In this document: in pieces, positions 10,943 through 21,215 of the stretch | Position numbering within the stretch: position 1 is the first letter of the stretch | Layout: each line of letters starts with the position of its first letter | Source: Dromaius novaehollandiae | Taxonomy: Eukaryota > Chordata > Aves > Casuariiformes > Dromaiidae | DNA length: 64,000 nucleotides | Assembly: GCF_036370855.1 (NCBI RefSeq) | Contig: NW_026991398.1 | Location: forward strand, 2,046,001-2,110,000 | Direction of reading: 5' to 3' | Made by a program: the position numbers and the translations under genes | The notes under the pieces: generated by a model | Databases searched by the model: none | Told to the model about the DNA's origin: nothing | What the model saw: the letters and a program-made list of their open reading frames with translations, nothing else

Positions 10943-11878
10943 ATGCTCAACTGCAGCTCACTGAGTGATTTCATCCTCCTGGCATTAGCGGACAATAGGG
11001 AGCTGCAGCTCTTGCACTTCTTGCTCTTCCTGGGCATCTACCTGGCTGCCCTGCTTGGCAACAGCTTCATCATCACAGCTGTAGCCTGCAATCACCGCCT
11101 CCACACCCCCATGTACTTCTTCCTCCTCAACCTCTCCATCCTCGACCTTGGCTCCATCTCTGTCACTGTCCCCAAATCCATGGCCAATTCCCTGTGGAAC
11201 ACCAGGGCCATTTCCTACTCAGGATGTGCTGCCCAGGTCTTTCTGATTCTCTTCTTGTTCATAGCAGAATATTGTCTCCTCACAGTCATGGTCTATGACC
11301 GCTATGTTGCCATCTGCAGACCTCTGCACTATGGGACCCTCGTGGACAGCAGAACCTGTGTCAAAATGGCAGCAGCTGCCTGGGGCACTGGTTTTCTGTA
11401 TGCTGTCCTGCACACTGCTAACACATTTTCGATACCACTCTGCCAAGGCAATGCAGTAGAGCAATTCTTCTGTGAAATTCCTCAGCTTCTCAAGCTCTCC
11501 TGCTCAGATGCCTACCTCAGGGAACTTGGGGTTCTTATGATTAGCGGCTGTTTAATCTTTGGGTGTTTTGTTTTCATTGTGGTATCTTATGTGCAGATCT
11601 TCACTGCTGTGCTGAGGATCCCCTCTGAGCAGGGCCGGCACAAAGCCTTTTCCATGTGCCTCCCTCAACTGGCCGTGGTCTCCGTGTTTGTCAGCACTGC
11701 AATGATTGCCTACCTGAAGCCCCCCTCCATCTCCTCCCCAGCTCTCAATCTGGTGGTGGCTGTTCTGTATGCAGTGATGCCTCCAGCATTGAACCCCCTC
11801 ATCTACAGCATGAGGAACAAGGAGCTCAAGGATGCCCTGGGGAAGATGATTCAGCTGGTACAATGTCAGCACCAATAA
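10943..11878 (+). CDS. OR14J1-like: OR-1: intact olfactory receptor, OR14-like
   Basis: This gene encodes a 311-residue seven-transmembrane odorant receptor, expected in the ciliary membrane of olfactory neurons and coupled to Golf. An N-glycosylation site (N3-C-S) begins the N-terminus. GN at 39-40 is the TM1 motif and LHTPMYFF lies at 53-60. C95 and C177 can form the conserved disulfide. DRYVAIC is at 119-125, SY at 215-216 (TM5), KAFSMC at 234-239 and NPLIY at 284-288 (TM7), followed by a short tail. The ATG at 10943 is chosen because the open frame further upstream crosses the splice acceptor and because it aligns with the start of the other copies. Unusual residues are V117 (MVYDRY, normally MAYDRY) and Q242 (PQL, normally PHL). 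Neighbouring OR-2 is tail-to-tail. Family assignment is very secure. Subfamily member and ligand are not. Confidence 0.95.
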   Translation: MLNCSSLSDFILLALADNRELQLLHFLLFLGIYLAALLGNSFIITAVACNHRLHTPMYFFLLNLSILDLGSISVTVPKSMANSLWNTRAISYSGCAAQVFLILFLFIAEYCLLTVMVYDRYVAICRPLHYGTLVDSRTCVKMAAAAWGTGFLYAVLHTANTFSIPLCQGNAVEQFFCEIPQLLKLSCSDAYLRELGVLMISGCLIFGCFVFIVVSYVQIFTAVLRIPSEQGRHKAFSMCLPQLAVVSVFVSTAMIAYLKPPSISSPALNLVVAVLYAVMPPALNPLIYSMRNKELKDALGKMIQLVQCQHQ

Positions 11879-12679
11879 CCATCCCATGTGCATTCACTCG
11901 TCATTCCCAGGGTATCTGGCATCAAGGATACATGCTGTTCATTCATTTCTTTCTTACTTTTCTCATTCATGCCACTTATCCTCAGGCATTTCTCATTTGA
12001 ACCTGACCCAGAGACTGTGTTGAAGCAGGAAGCCAGGCTTCCCCCTTCATCAGCAGAGATGGGGGAACCTCAGAGCCTGCTAGTCTGAGCTCCCTCAAAT
12101 GCCCCCTCTGCAATGGGGAGAGTTTCCCTTTGCAGTGTCTCTTTCGGTGCTATACCAAGGGAGGTCAGCAGGACAGAGTCAGGCTCAGATGAGTACACAT
12201 GGGATGAGACCATGGGTCGCATGTCCTTTAGGAGAGCTCAGCTCCCCTGGCCGCAGTCAGGGTGTGATCTCACACCCCTCTCCTGCAAGGGTGGCAGCCA
12301 AGTGTCACCGTGGGCTGGTCCCCTCCCTCTCCTGCACTCCAACGAACACTGAGGAGTGGGAGTGGAGGGGAGGAGAGCCTGGATGCAGCTTGTGGGGACA
12401 GACCCTCTGCTCCTCAGCACCGTCCCCTCACCATCACAGCAGGCATGTCCTCGCTGCAGCCTTTGCATAGGGGTTGCAGCTTTGCTGGAGACTCGTCCAC
12501 CAACAGCAGCAGGACTTTCTCTTTTCAGGGCTGCTCTCCTCACTTCCACCCTGTCCTGCTGTGCTCTTGTGTGTGTATACAGCCTAAGCGCTCTTGTAAT
12601 GTGGTGAATCCTTGTGCATTTCTGTGACCTCGGGCAGGACCAAGCAATGGGCACCCTTATACCGGAATAACACTTCCAT

Positions 12680-12685
12680 AATAAA
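12680..12685 (+). terminator. Poly(A) signal, OR-1
   Basis: AATAAA lies 0.8 kb after the OR-1 stop codon. Counterparts occupy similar places after OR-2 (17238-17243, minus) and OR-3 (41697-41702). At OR-4 the aligned hexamer reads AATAGA. The spacing supports an OR 3' UTR of about 0.8 kb. Confidence 0.55.
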
Positions 12686-14429
12686 AGGAGAGCAACGTCA
12701 CTGAAGTCTGGCTTTTCTTCAGAAGATGGAGTCAAAAATATGCCCAAGGGATTACACCATGAAAGGACCTGTTCTTCTGCTTCTGAACTCGACAGGCTCC
12801 AGGGGATGAGGTGCAGTCCCTGGGTGATCTGTTAGGGACTGACGGCTCGATTCCAGGCTGATCGGTCAGTGACCAGTGGAGATGGGGAATGATCTCTGAA
12901 TCACCTGCCCTTGGCTGTCCCACAGGTGACAGTGCTGATGACAGATGCACAACCTTCTGGAAGGGAATGTCCAGGAGAACCCCAGGAGAGCTCAGGGGAT
13001 CTGCAGGGACAGTGTGTGCCTGGGGATGGGCGGTGAGTGGAGCCTCACAAAGTGAGGGATGGTCCATGGTGGAGTAACCAGAAGGTAGAGCACTAAATCC
13101 AGGTATGCATGGGAAAACAAGGGCTCTGCAATCCCTGGAGAGGCAGTGGGGACCCAGGAGTCCCAGGGAAGGGGCCCTGGAGAGTGATTCCTGCACCCTC
13201 AGTGAAACACCACAGGCTGGAGCTAGTGCCCACCCAAACACATCTCCTGCCATTGCAAACACCTGGGGTCACTCTGAGCACCATCCATGAGCACAGAGCT
13301 GTGCCAGCAGTATCAGTGGCGGTGATCCCTGTCCAGCTGGGTCTGCTTCCTGCCCCAAACAGCACAGCCAGTGTGGAATAACCCCGTAGCCTCACAGCCC
13401 ACTCACCCTGCAGAGCAGCACCACCAGCCAGGGGCCCTGTGGGGAGCACAGGGCAGAGGTGCAGGAAGAGCCAGGCCAGCATGGACACACTGACCTGGGG
13501 AAAGACTCTCTGGGGAGCAGGGATGTCCCAGGAGAAAAGCAGGGCAGCATTCAGAGAGAGAAAACAAGAAGGAGAAACAGGTTTCTCTGTGCACCAGTTC
13601 GGGGCAGGCTGCTCTGTCCCTGGGGCAGCAGGAGCTGCTGGAGGGGCTGCAGGGCCAGGGCTCTCGCTGTGCTGGGCAGTGGGGTGGGCATGGAGGGGCT
13701 GCAGGCAGACAGGGAGGGGGATCTGCTGGGCACAAGAGCAGGGGAGACAGAGAGTGACTGGCCTCATTGCAGGGCCTCATCCCCCTTGCCGGGGAGCTGC
13801 TGCCCTTGTCCTTGGGCCTTGCCTGAGTTACACTGTGGACATGGCTGTGCCTGGCCCAAACCTCTCAGATCCTGACCTTACCCTGTCACTGTCCTGCTGA
13901 CCTGACTCCTCATCTTTACCTCAGACCTGTGTCTGTACTACAGTCAAGAAAGCCTTGGCAAGGGAAGCTGGGACTGTGCAGATCCCAGAGAAGGTTGTAG
14001 GTACAGAAGGTGACCGTATATGCCCACAGCAGCAACCCTTGCCTGACAGCCAATTCGAAGTTGCAAGGAGTGCTTTGGATTTGGACCCCCTACCCAGGTA
14101 ACACTGCACAGAAAGTCTGAGCTGGGTGAAAAAGCAAGCACAAGCATTTGGGTCTGATTTTATGATGCATGGTTAGGAGAGCAGGCTTTTCTGTGTCAGA
14201 GCTCGAGTTTTTATGCACCATTTGTGACAGGGCTCCTGCTGCAAAGAGGATGTTGTCAGGAGCACCAAGAGTGGGGCTGCTCCATGTGGGAAGCAGAGCC
14301 GGGAGCCAAGGGTGCTGGCAAGGCAGGCAGGGCAGGGTCCCGCTGACAAGAGGTGCTGTCCCATAGTGCTTGGACAAGAGGAGCAGAGCAGGTTTGGGGA
14401 TGGTAACTGGGGTCAGGCACAGTCCAGCA

Positions 14430-14545
14430 ACGGCCAGACAAGACTGAAGGGCTCCAACCAGCCCTGCTTTGCATGGGAGGTTGGACTGGAGACCTCCAGA
14501 GGTCCCTTCCCACCAAAACTCTGTGACTCCATGAATTCTTGCTCA
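14430..14545 (+). mobile_element. CR1 3'-end fragment
   Basis: A short plus-strand CR1 tail reads GGTTGGACTGGAGACCTCC and then AGGTCCCTTCC, ending near TCTGTGACTCC. The inverted counterpart is at 43930-44040 in the OR-4 flank. This shows it was present before the block was duplicated. Confidence 0.7.
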
Positions 14546-15179
14546 ACCTCTGCTCTGGCATGGCTGGCAGGGGGTGAGAGCTCCTAGAGCAGGGCAGAAC
14601 AAGCACAGATGGGAGAGCAGCAGGGGAAAGATCCAAAGGTGCCTGGCTCAGCCCTGGGCTTTGGAAAACTCCCTCATGCATCCCAGAAGCCTCCATCTGC
14701 CTCTCTTGCCCTGCCCTGTGCTCCCCTCCTGTCAGCCAGAGTCCAGCATCGCCTGGGGATACTCTTCCCCATAGGGAGGAGAGGGAGGGCCTTCACCAAC
14801 CCCACAGTGCCTTTTCTACATGCAGCCTTTGCAGTTGCACATGTCTGGGTCTGCCCACTTGCCTTCACCACAGTCACGGCTGCACTGAAGTCCATCGCGG
14901 CACTCCTACCCTTGAGCTGACATCTACCCTGCACCTGGAGCCTGGCCGGCCACAAAAGCATCACCCATCCAGTGCCTTGGCTGTGCAGCCGAGGGCAGGG
15001 GTCTTCACCCCAATTTCCCTGCTCCCGGAACCACTGCTGCTGTGCCCATGTCAAACCCTCCTGCTGCCAGACTGCCCTGAGGCCTGAGGCAGCTCCAGCT
15101 CCCTCCAGGGCTGTGCTGAAGCCTTTCAGGAGCAGGCTGAGGTGGGGCTGGCACCAGAGACCTCTGACATCAAAAGGGC

Positions 15180-17237
15180 TGGGTTATTATTAAATGACTA
15201 TTAAATGATCCCCCAGAGTCTGGGGGATCTGAGCACCCGGCCCCTGCCCATCCCGGGCTGTGCCCCACTCAGGGGTCAGCAGACAGCCATGCTCTGGGAT
15301 CTGCCATGGTCCGGTGCAGAAGAGAGGCCATGCAAGGCTGGCCTTTTCCTCTCCGTTGGGATATGGAGACATGCAGAAGGACGGAGCTGGCCATGGACCA
15401 CCCCACAGCTGGGGTGCGCAGCCAGTGCTGGAAGGGCTGGTATGGGACGATGACCACGGGGCAGCTTCCCCAGCGTGTACATGTGTGGTGAGAATACCTG
15501 CGGGAGATCTGGCGAGGAGTCAGGGGACTGGTAGAGTACATGCTCGCAGCCCCAGCATGTGCTCTCTGTACACTGACTGAATTCCCGTCAAAGGTCAGAC
15601 ATGCATGTCCCATTTTGTCAACAACATCTAGCTGCCTCACAGCCAGTATCTGCTCAAGCTTAGCATAGCTGAGATAAGGAAACAGTTCTAGCAGATTTAA
15701 GGGGCCCTCTAAGATACAAAGAAGTCCAACAGCGAGCCCTCGGGGCAGTTCCCGGGTTTGGAATGTAAGTCTTCTGTTAAATCTGTCCTGATTAACCTCC
15801 CATGAACCTTGAGTGTCCCTCTATGCAGTATCTGACCCTCCCTTTCCCGCCTTGCCATGACAGCATGCAACACAGGGAACAACCTGGGCTCTTCTCTCCT
15901 GCACCCGCCATGTCCTGCTGCCTTTCCCAGCAGACCTGCATTTGCCTGCAAGCACATGGCTGTGTGCTCCCACACTGCCCTTCACACGCAGGAGCTGCCT
16001 GCTGGCATTTGTCCTCTCCTGGACCCTTTCCAGACCAGCCCAGACCCTCCCCAGCTCTCCCCACCTCCCCTGCCCTCTCCCCAGCCCACCCAGCACAGCA
16101 GCCCAGGCTGGGGTGGCCCCACAGCAGTGCCTGTGGCAGGGGGCTGCAGAGCTCTGGGCACTCACCCCACAGCCCCAGCCCCTCTGCAGGGCACAGCAGC
16201 TCCTGGGGGGCAGAGAGGGGTGTCAGCCTCCCCATCAGCCCCACACCTGGGGACCAGCAATGGCACAAGGAAATGGAGGCCAGGCACTTCAGGTCTCCAC
16301 TGCTCTCATGCCCAGAGATCCTTCACCCTGGCTGCCTGCAGCCCCTCTGGGCAGCCCCTCTCCCCAAGGCAGCACAAGAGTCCTGGCCCTGGGGCTCCTC
16401 AGGCAGCTCCAGTGACAGGGCAGCCTGCCCGGAGCTGACACACACAGAAACAGGTTTTCGTTTATTCCTCCTCACAAGCACACAATTGCTCCTTTGCTCT
16501 TCTCTGGAGATGTCCCTGCTGCCCAGAGAGCCTTTCCCCAGCTGAGTGTGTCCGTGCTGTCCTGGCCATTCCTGCACCCCTGTCCTGTACTGCCCGCAGG
16601 GTCCCGGGCTGGCGGTGCTGGTTTGCAGGGTGACTGGCCATGCTGGTGAGGGCAGAGCCAGCTGGACCAGCATCAATGCACACGACAAGCCCCTCCCCAG
16701 GGTCTGTGGCTGCGGAGGATGGATGGAGCAATCACAGGCCATTTCACATTGCTCAGGAGATGTTCAGGGGTGTCATTAGACCCAGCCTACTCCCTGTCCT
16801 GAGACTGCAGAGCCCTGATGTGGTGCATTCCCTGGTTTGGCCCTTTACTTTGTGTGACTCCACTTGGTTTGGGGAGTCTCCACTCACTGCCCATCCCAGG
16901 CACATGATGCCCTGGAGATCCCCTGTGCTCTCCAGTGGCTCCATATTCCCTTCCAGAAGGATGGGCATCTGTCAGCAGCCCTCTGGTATGTGGGACAGTC
17001 CCCAGCAGATATGTCTTGACCACTCACCCTCCCCAGGGGCACTGGGCACCCACAAGTGACAGCTGAATCCAGCCCTCATTCCCGCACATATCACCCAAAA
17101 AAGCTCATCCCCCTTAGCCTATGGAAATCACAGGCACAGCAACAGGGCCTTTTGGGGTGCAATTCCCTGAGCTCATTCTTGGCTCCCGCTTGGGAAGAAG
17201 AGCCCAAACTTCAGGCACAATACTAAGAAGATCTTCT
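15180..17237 (-). repeat. OR-2 3' flank, paralogous to OR-3 3' flank
   Basis: Non-coding, GC-rich and inverted relative to 41490-42920. Matching anchors are 15185-15215 (ATTATTAAATGACTATTAAA) against 42890-42923, and 17115-17240 against 41685-41830. Open frames of up to 247 codons on both strands (for example 15802-16545 and 15792-16268) overlap one another and follow base composition. I see no gene here. Confidence 0.6.
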
Positions 17238-17243
17238 TTTATT
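17238..17243 (-). terminator. Poly(A) signal, OR-2
   Basis: The plus strand reads TTTATT, which is AATAAA on the minus strand, 0.2 kb after the OR-2 stop. The same CTCTGTAATAAAAG context surrounds the OR-3 signal at 41697. Confidence 0.6.
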
Positions 17244-17456
17244 ACAGAGATGATACTTGGGAGGCCAGCTCTGACACAGTCATAGCCAGATTCACAGAAG
17301 GCCTCTGGGTCAGATAGATGGGGTTTACACCTCTGCAGAAGCAGGATGAATTCAAACATTTGTGCACCAACATGGCTATCACAGACAGAACTCCCAAAGC
17401 ACAAGAGCTGTCTGAGATTAATGGGGAATTGCTTGTGAGGAGAGATGGGCAGGTCA

Positions 17457-18388
17457 TTACTGCTGAACTAGTACCACCTCAATAAGTTTCTTCACTGCGT
17501 CCTTGAGCTCCTTGTTCCTCATGCTGTAGATGAGGGGATTCACTGCTGGAGGCACCACCGAGTACAGAACAGCCACCACCAGATCCAGAGCTGGGGAGGA
17601 GAGGGAGGGGGGCTTCAGGTAGGCAAATGTGCCAGTGCTGACAAACAGGGAGACCACGGCCAGGTGCGGGAGGCACATGGAAAAGGCTTTGTGCTGGCCC
17701 TGCTCAGAGGGGATCCTCAGCACAACTGTGAAGATCTGCACGTAGGACAGCACAATGAAAATGAAACACCCAAACCCTAAACAGGCACTAACCACAAGAA
17801 GCCCCAGTTCCTGAGGTAGGAGTCTGAGCAGGAGAGCTTGAGGATCTGGGGAACTTCACAGAAGAACTGGTCCATGGTGTTGCCTTGGCAGAGTGGTATT
17901 GAAAATGTGTTAGCAGTGTGCAGGAGAGCATTGAGAAAACCACTGGCCCAGGCAGCTGCTGCCATTCTGACACAAGCTCTGCTGCCCATGATGGTCCCAT
18001 AGTGCAGGGGTCTGCAGATGGCAATGAAGCGGTCATAGGCCATGACTGTGAGGAGAGAATACTCTGCTACGAACAAGAAGAGAAGCAGAAAGACCTGGGT
18101 AACACATCCTGAGTAGGAAATGGCCGTCGTGTTCCACAGGGAATTCGCCATGGATTTGGGAACAGTGACAGAGATGGAGCCAAGGTCGAGGAGGGAGAGG
18201 CTGAGGAGGAAGAAGTACATGGGGATGTGGAGGTGGTGGTCGCAGGTTACGGCTGTGATGATGAGGCCGTTGCCCAGGAGGGCAGCCAGGTAGATGCCCA
18301 GGAAGAGCGAGAAGTGCAAGAGCTGCAGGTCCCGTGTGTCCGCAAATGGCAGGAGGATGAACTCATTGAGGGAGCTGCTGTTGGACAT
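17457..18388 (-). pseudogene. OR-2: frameshifted OR14-like olfactory receptor
   Basis: This was an OR14-like odorant receptor GPCR. The frame opens at 18388 with MSNSSSLNEF and keeps GN (39-40), MYFF, MAYDRF and the TM3/ECL2 cysteines. After residue 193 (SYLR, end of ECL2) one C is missing from the plus-strand CCCTGAGG, at about 17810-17811. The remainder continues in another frame from about 17795 to 17457, with KAFSMCLPHL, the TM7 motif NPLIYSMRN and a TAA stop. The 932-bp span is one base short of 311 codons, so one deletion explains the break. Without correction the product would stop shortly after ECL2, lacking TM5-TM7. Promoter exon, acceptor and poly(A) signal look whole. This suggests a recent loss, a segregating null allele, or a sequencing error. 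Other oddities are I55 in LHIPMYFF and F121 in DRF. Confidence 0.9.
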
Positions 18389-18412
18389 TTTGCTCTCTCC
18401 CGGCATGGGGGA

Positions 18413-18445
18413 CTGTCCAAAGGAGAAAACACATTGAGAAGTTAG
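18413..18445 (-). other. OR-2 branch point and acceptor
   Basis: On the minus strand CTAAC (plus 18441-18445) is followed by a pyrimidine-rich tract and the acceptor TTGGACAG, with AG at plus 18414-18413. The arrangement equals that of OR-1, with the ATG 24 bases after the acceptor. Confidence 0.7.
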
Positions 18446-20854
18446 GAGAGACTCTTCAAGCAAAAAAAAAAAAAAAAAATACCCAGTTGTTGCAGTTCTT
18501 ATACAACCCCACACACTGCCTCTCTCTGTACTGAGAGCATCTTTGTGCAGCTCCCTTGCTTGAGCTGCGCTTTGCACTGGCTGAGTGTGCTGCTGTGAGG
18601 AGCAGGGACCTCTGCCTGTGGGCTCCAGAGGAGTCAGTCCTGCTGTGCAGCAGTGGGAATTGGGAAATGGGGGTAACTAGCTCTGACATTCACCATTTCT
18701 GTCAGGTGAAATACACTCATTGTGTAGAAGGGATTTTAACCATCTTCACTCCCCATTCTAAAGAATGAGGTTTGAGGAACAGAATTTCTGGGATTTTGTA
18801 TTTTAGTTTAGATGTCCTTGTCACCCCTGGGCAGTGTTCCTCAAAGGTAGAAATGCTTGGCATGTCTACTGTGAGTCCTGAGAAAAATGGATTCACTGTC
18901 CCTTGTTGCAGAGTGAGGAGAGCTAGTTTGCTATTAGGCTTGTTCCCAGCTGTCCTGTGCTCCCACCTCGTTGAGCTGGTGGATGATCACACTCATATGT
19001 TGCCCTAAAAGAAAACCAGCCACTGCTGAGAACAGAAGTCCAGTTTCAAAGTGCAGATCTTCAGCCTTCCTCCCTTTCTCCAGGCACCAGAGGGAGGTCT
19101 CCACACTCCCCTTCTAGCCAAGCCCACACAGGGCTCTTTTCAGATGCCCATATACTGCCTCCCACAACCATCTCCATACTCTCTGCATCTCTGCACCGTC
19201 TCCATTTGTCTCTCAGCTATTACAGATATGCTATGAGACAGCAGTGCCTTTCTGGAGCTCTCAGCCTGGCAGGACACCCCAGGGAAACGGTCAAAGGACC
19301 AGGAGGACTGCAGAGGGGCTCTCCTTAAGGGAGGATCAGCTCATTTCCGAACCCAACAGACTGCATTTCTTGGGGCTGCACAGCTTAGAAGGGGGCTGCA
19401 GACCCCTCACTTCCATGCAGACCCCTCTGTTGCCCAACTCGCAGTGGTGGTGTCTGAACTGCAGCTGAAAACCCGTCCACCCCGGAGAGCCCGAGAGAGG
19501 AACAGGGGCAGCATGAACAGAAGAACCAAGGAGCAACACCATGATCCTGCTGCCAAGGGAGGCAAGGAGAGAGACAGAGGGACACCCAGGAAAGCCTTCA
19601 CCCGGGAAAGCCTTCACCTTACCCTGCTGGGCATGCCACCTGGCAGAGGGTGACATCGCAGGGCAGTCACTCTCAGCCCCTTTGTTGGGCAGCACTAAAC
19701 AGGCCCCTGGCAGGAGGGATGCCCCTCTCCTCTGCTGGAGGTCTGGTTGCGGAGGAGGCAGCTCATAGCCTGGATTTCACAGTTCTCAGGGCAGAGGGTC
19801 TGCTGGGTGGGAGCAGAGACATGGGGGGCTTGCTCAGTGCAATGTGTTTGCATTGGAGGGACTGACCATGACTTGCCCAAATCCATCCTCCCACGATGAT
19901 TCTGTTAGCAGTTCGCTCTCCTTCCTTGCCTGTCTCTGCTGCCTGGAGCAGTCCCTGCTGGGACCTTTCTCTCTCCCAACATCTTTTCCCAGGCAGTGCT
20001 CACAGACCACATCACAACTTTTGTGTGCTCAGATCTGCCTGACAGAAACCTCCTGGGACAGTGCACTGTCCAGAGGCATCTCTGTGCCTGCAGTTCCTGA
20101 GGAGCAGGTAACATAAATCCCAGGGAGACCACACAGGTGATGCTGATGCTGTCTGTAGGTGGAGGTGGGGTTGAAAGGGTTTGCTGAGCTTTCTCCCAGA
20201 CCTCCTGATCTCTGAGAGGGAAGGTGTGTGAGTCCCAGTTCCTTGCTAAGAAAGAAAACTCTCCTTTTTTCTCCCTGCCAAAATTAGGGAGCAAACTGAG
20301 AGCACAGACACCAGAAGGAAAGCTCCTTCCCTTTCAAGTAGCCCTTCTCTTGATATTCCTCTTGAAAAGACCCCTTGGACATGTCCTGTGCATGAGCCAG
20401 AGCTGTGAGCAGCCTTGACCCATGCAGCACCCTCTTGATGGGAGAACGAACCTGCCTGTCTGGGGTCGATCCTCCCACCCAGAGCTTCTCCCTGCAGTGC
20501 CATGGGGAGCTCCCCAGGCAGGCTGAGTGCTGACCCTTGCAGGCTGCAGAGTCACTGCCTTGGGCACACAGCACCCTGGGGCACAGGGATGCTGCTCTGA
20601 ATCACTGCCCTGTGCAGACCTGTGTGCACACCCCAGCAGCACACCGCTGCAGTATCTCTGGGAGAAGGTAGCAGAATGTCCTGTCCCTGTGATACTGAGG
20701 CAGGGAATCCTGCTCTGAAGCATCTCCTCCTCCTGCTATGCCCTGGATAATCCAGGAGAGAGATCATTGAAAAGCCTATCAGCCATGGTATGCGCTGGGT
20801 TCAGAAGACCCCTCCAGGAACCTCCGGAGCATTGCCCTGCAGCCAGAGACTTAC
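18446..20854 (-). other. Putative OR-2 5' UTR intron (module T, inverted)
   Basis: The intron runs from the donor GT (plus 20854-20853) to the acceptor at 18413, about 2.4 kb. It aligns with the OR-1 and OR-3 introns, for example 20560-20660 with 8827-8930. A small direct duplication of GGAAAGCCTTCACC occurs near 19590-19617. No gene is seen. Confidence 0.5.
18462..18479 (-). repeat. 18-base homopolymer beside OR-2 branch point
   Basis: Eighteen consecutive A on the plus strand (T on the gene strand) lie 16 bases upstream of the CTAAC branch point. The other three genes lack it at this position. Confidence 0.9.
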
Positions 20855-21215
20855 CGTGCAAAGGGCTGTGAAGATTCCTCCCACAAGCAGCTCTCCTCTG
20901 TCCTCCCACTCCACACTGCCTTGCACTTCTCTCTGCCTTCTCTCATCCCATGTCAGCAGCAGCAGGCAGTGCCCGCAGCCCTGCTGCTCTTGGCAGAGGA
21001 GCTGCTCCTGCACACAGCTGTGTCTGGGCAGTGCTGCCAGGTTGCCATGAGCTCCCTCCATCCCAGGAGCCTGGCCCCACTCAGGAGCAGAGGCCCAGCT
21101 GAAGGCCTGAATGTCTCTGTCCCTTGTGCTCCCTCCTCCTGGGAAATGTTCACTGCAATAAACTAGAATAATCACCGATAGTCCCTCTCTAAACACTGAA
21201 GGGAGACTGATGCCA
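20855..21215 (-). promoter_or_regulatory. OR-2 promoter region and putative noncoding exon 1
   Basis: This is the inverted counterpart of 8251-8629. On the minus strand it ends TGCACG|GTAAGTC, a consensus donor. The upstream conserved block contains TTTCCCAGGAGGAGGG (plus 21131-21146 inverted). It lies 2.4 kb upstream of the pseudogene's coding exon. The start site is unknown. Confidence 0.55.

Larger units (their letters stand above)
11879..15180 (+). repeat. OR-1 3' flank, paralogous to OR-4 3' flank
   Basis: This non-coding GC-rich flank matches about 42900-46590 in inverted orientation (the OR-4 flank). Examples are 12690-12780 against 45690-45780 and 12430-12530 against 45930-46030. Its 13400-13800 part also resembles 16200-16700 in the OR-2 flank, so the two halves of the block are related. 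Long open frames at 12732-13262 and 13093-13767 (minus) share only part of their sequence with the copies and then shift frame, so they are not treated as genes. Confidence 0.65.

Noticed and set aside
12732-13262. Frame beginning MFAMAGDVFGWALAPAC, also at 45199-45597
   Set aside because: The two share about 85 residues and then shift frame and diverge. They lie in OR 3' flanks that are duplicated as DNA, so the likeness is inherited from the duplication and not from selection on protein.
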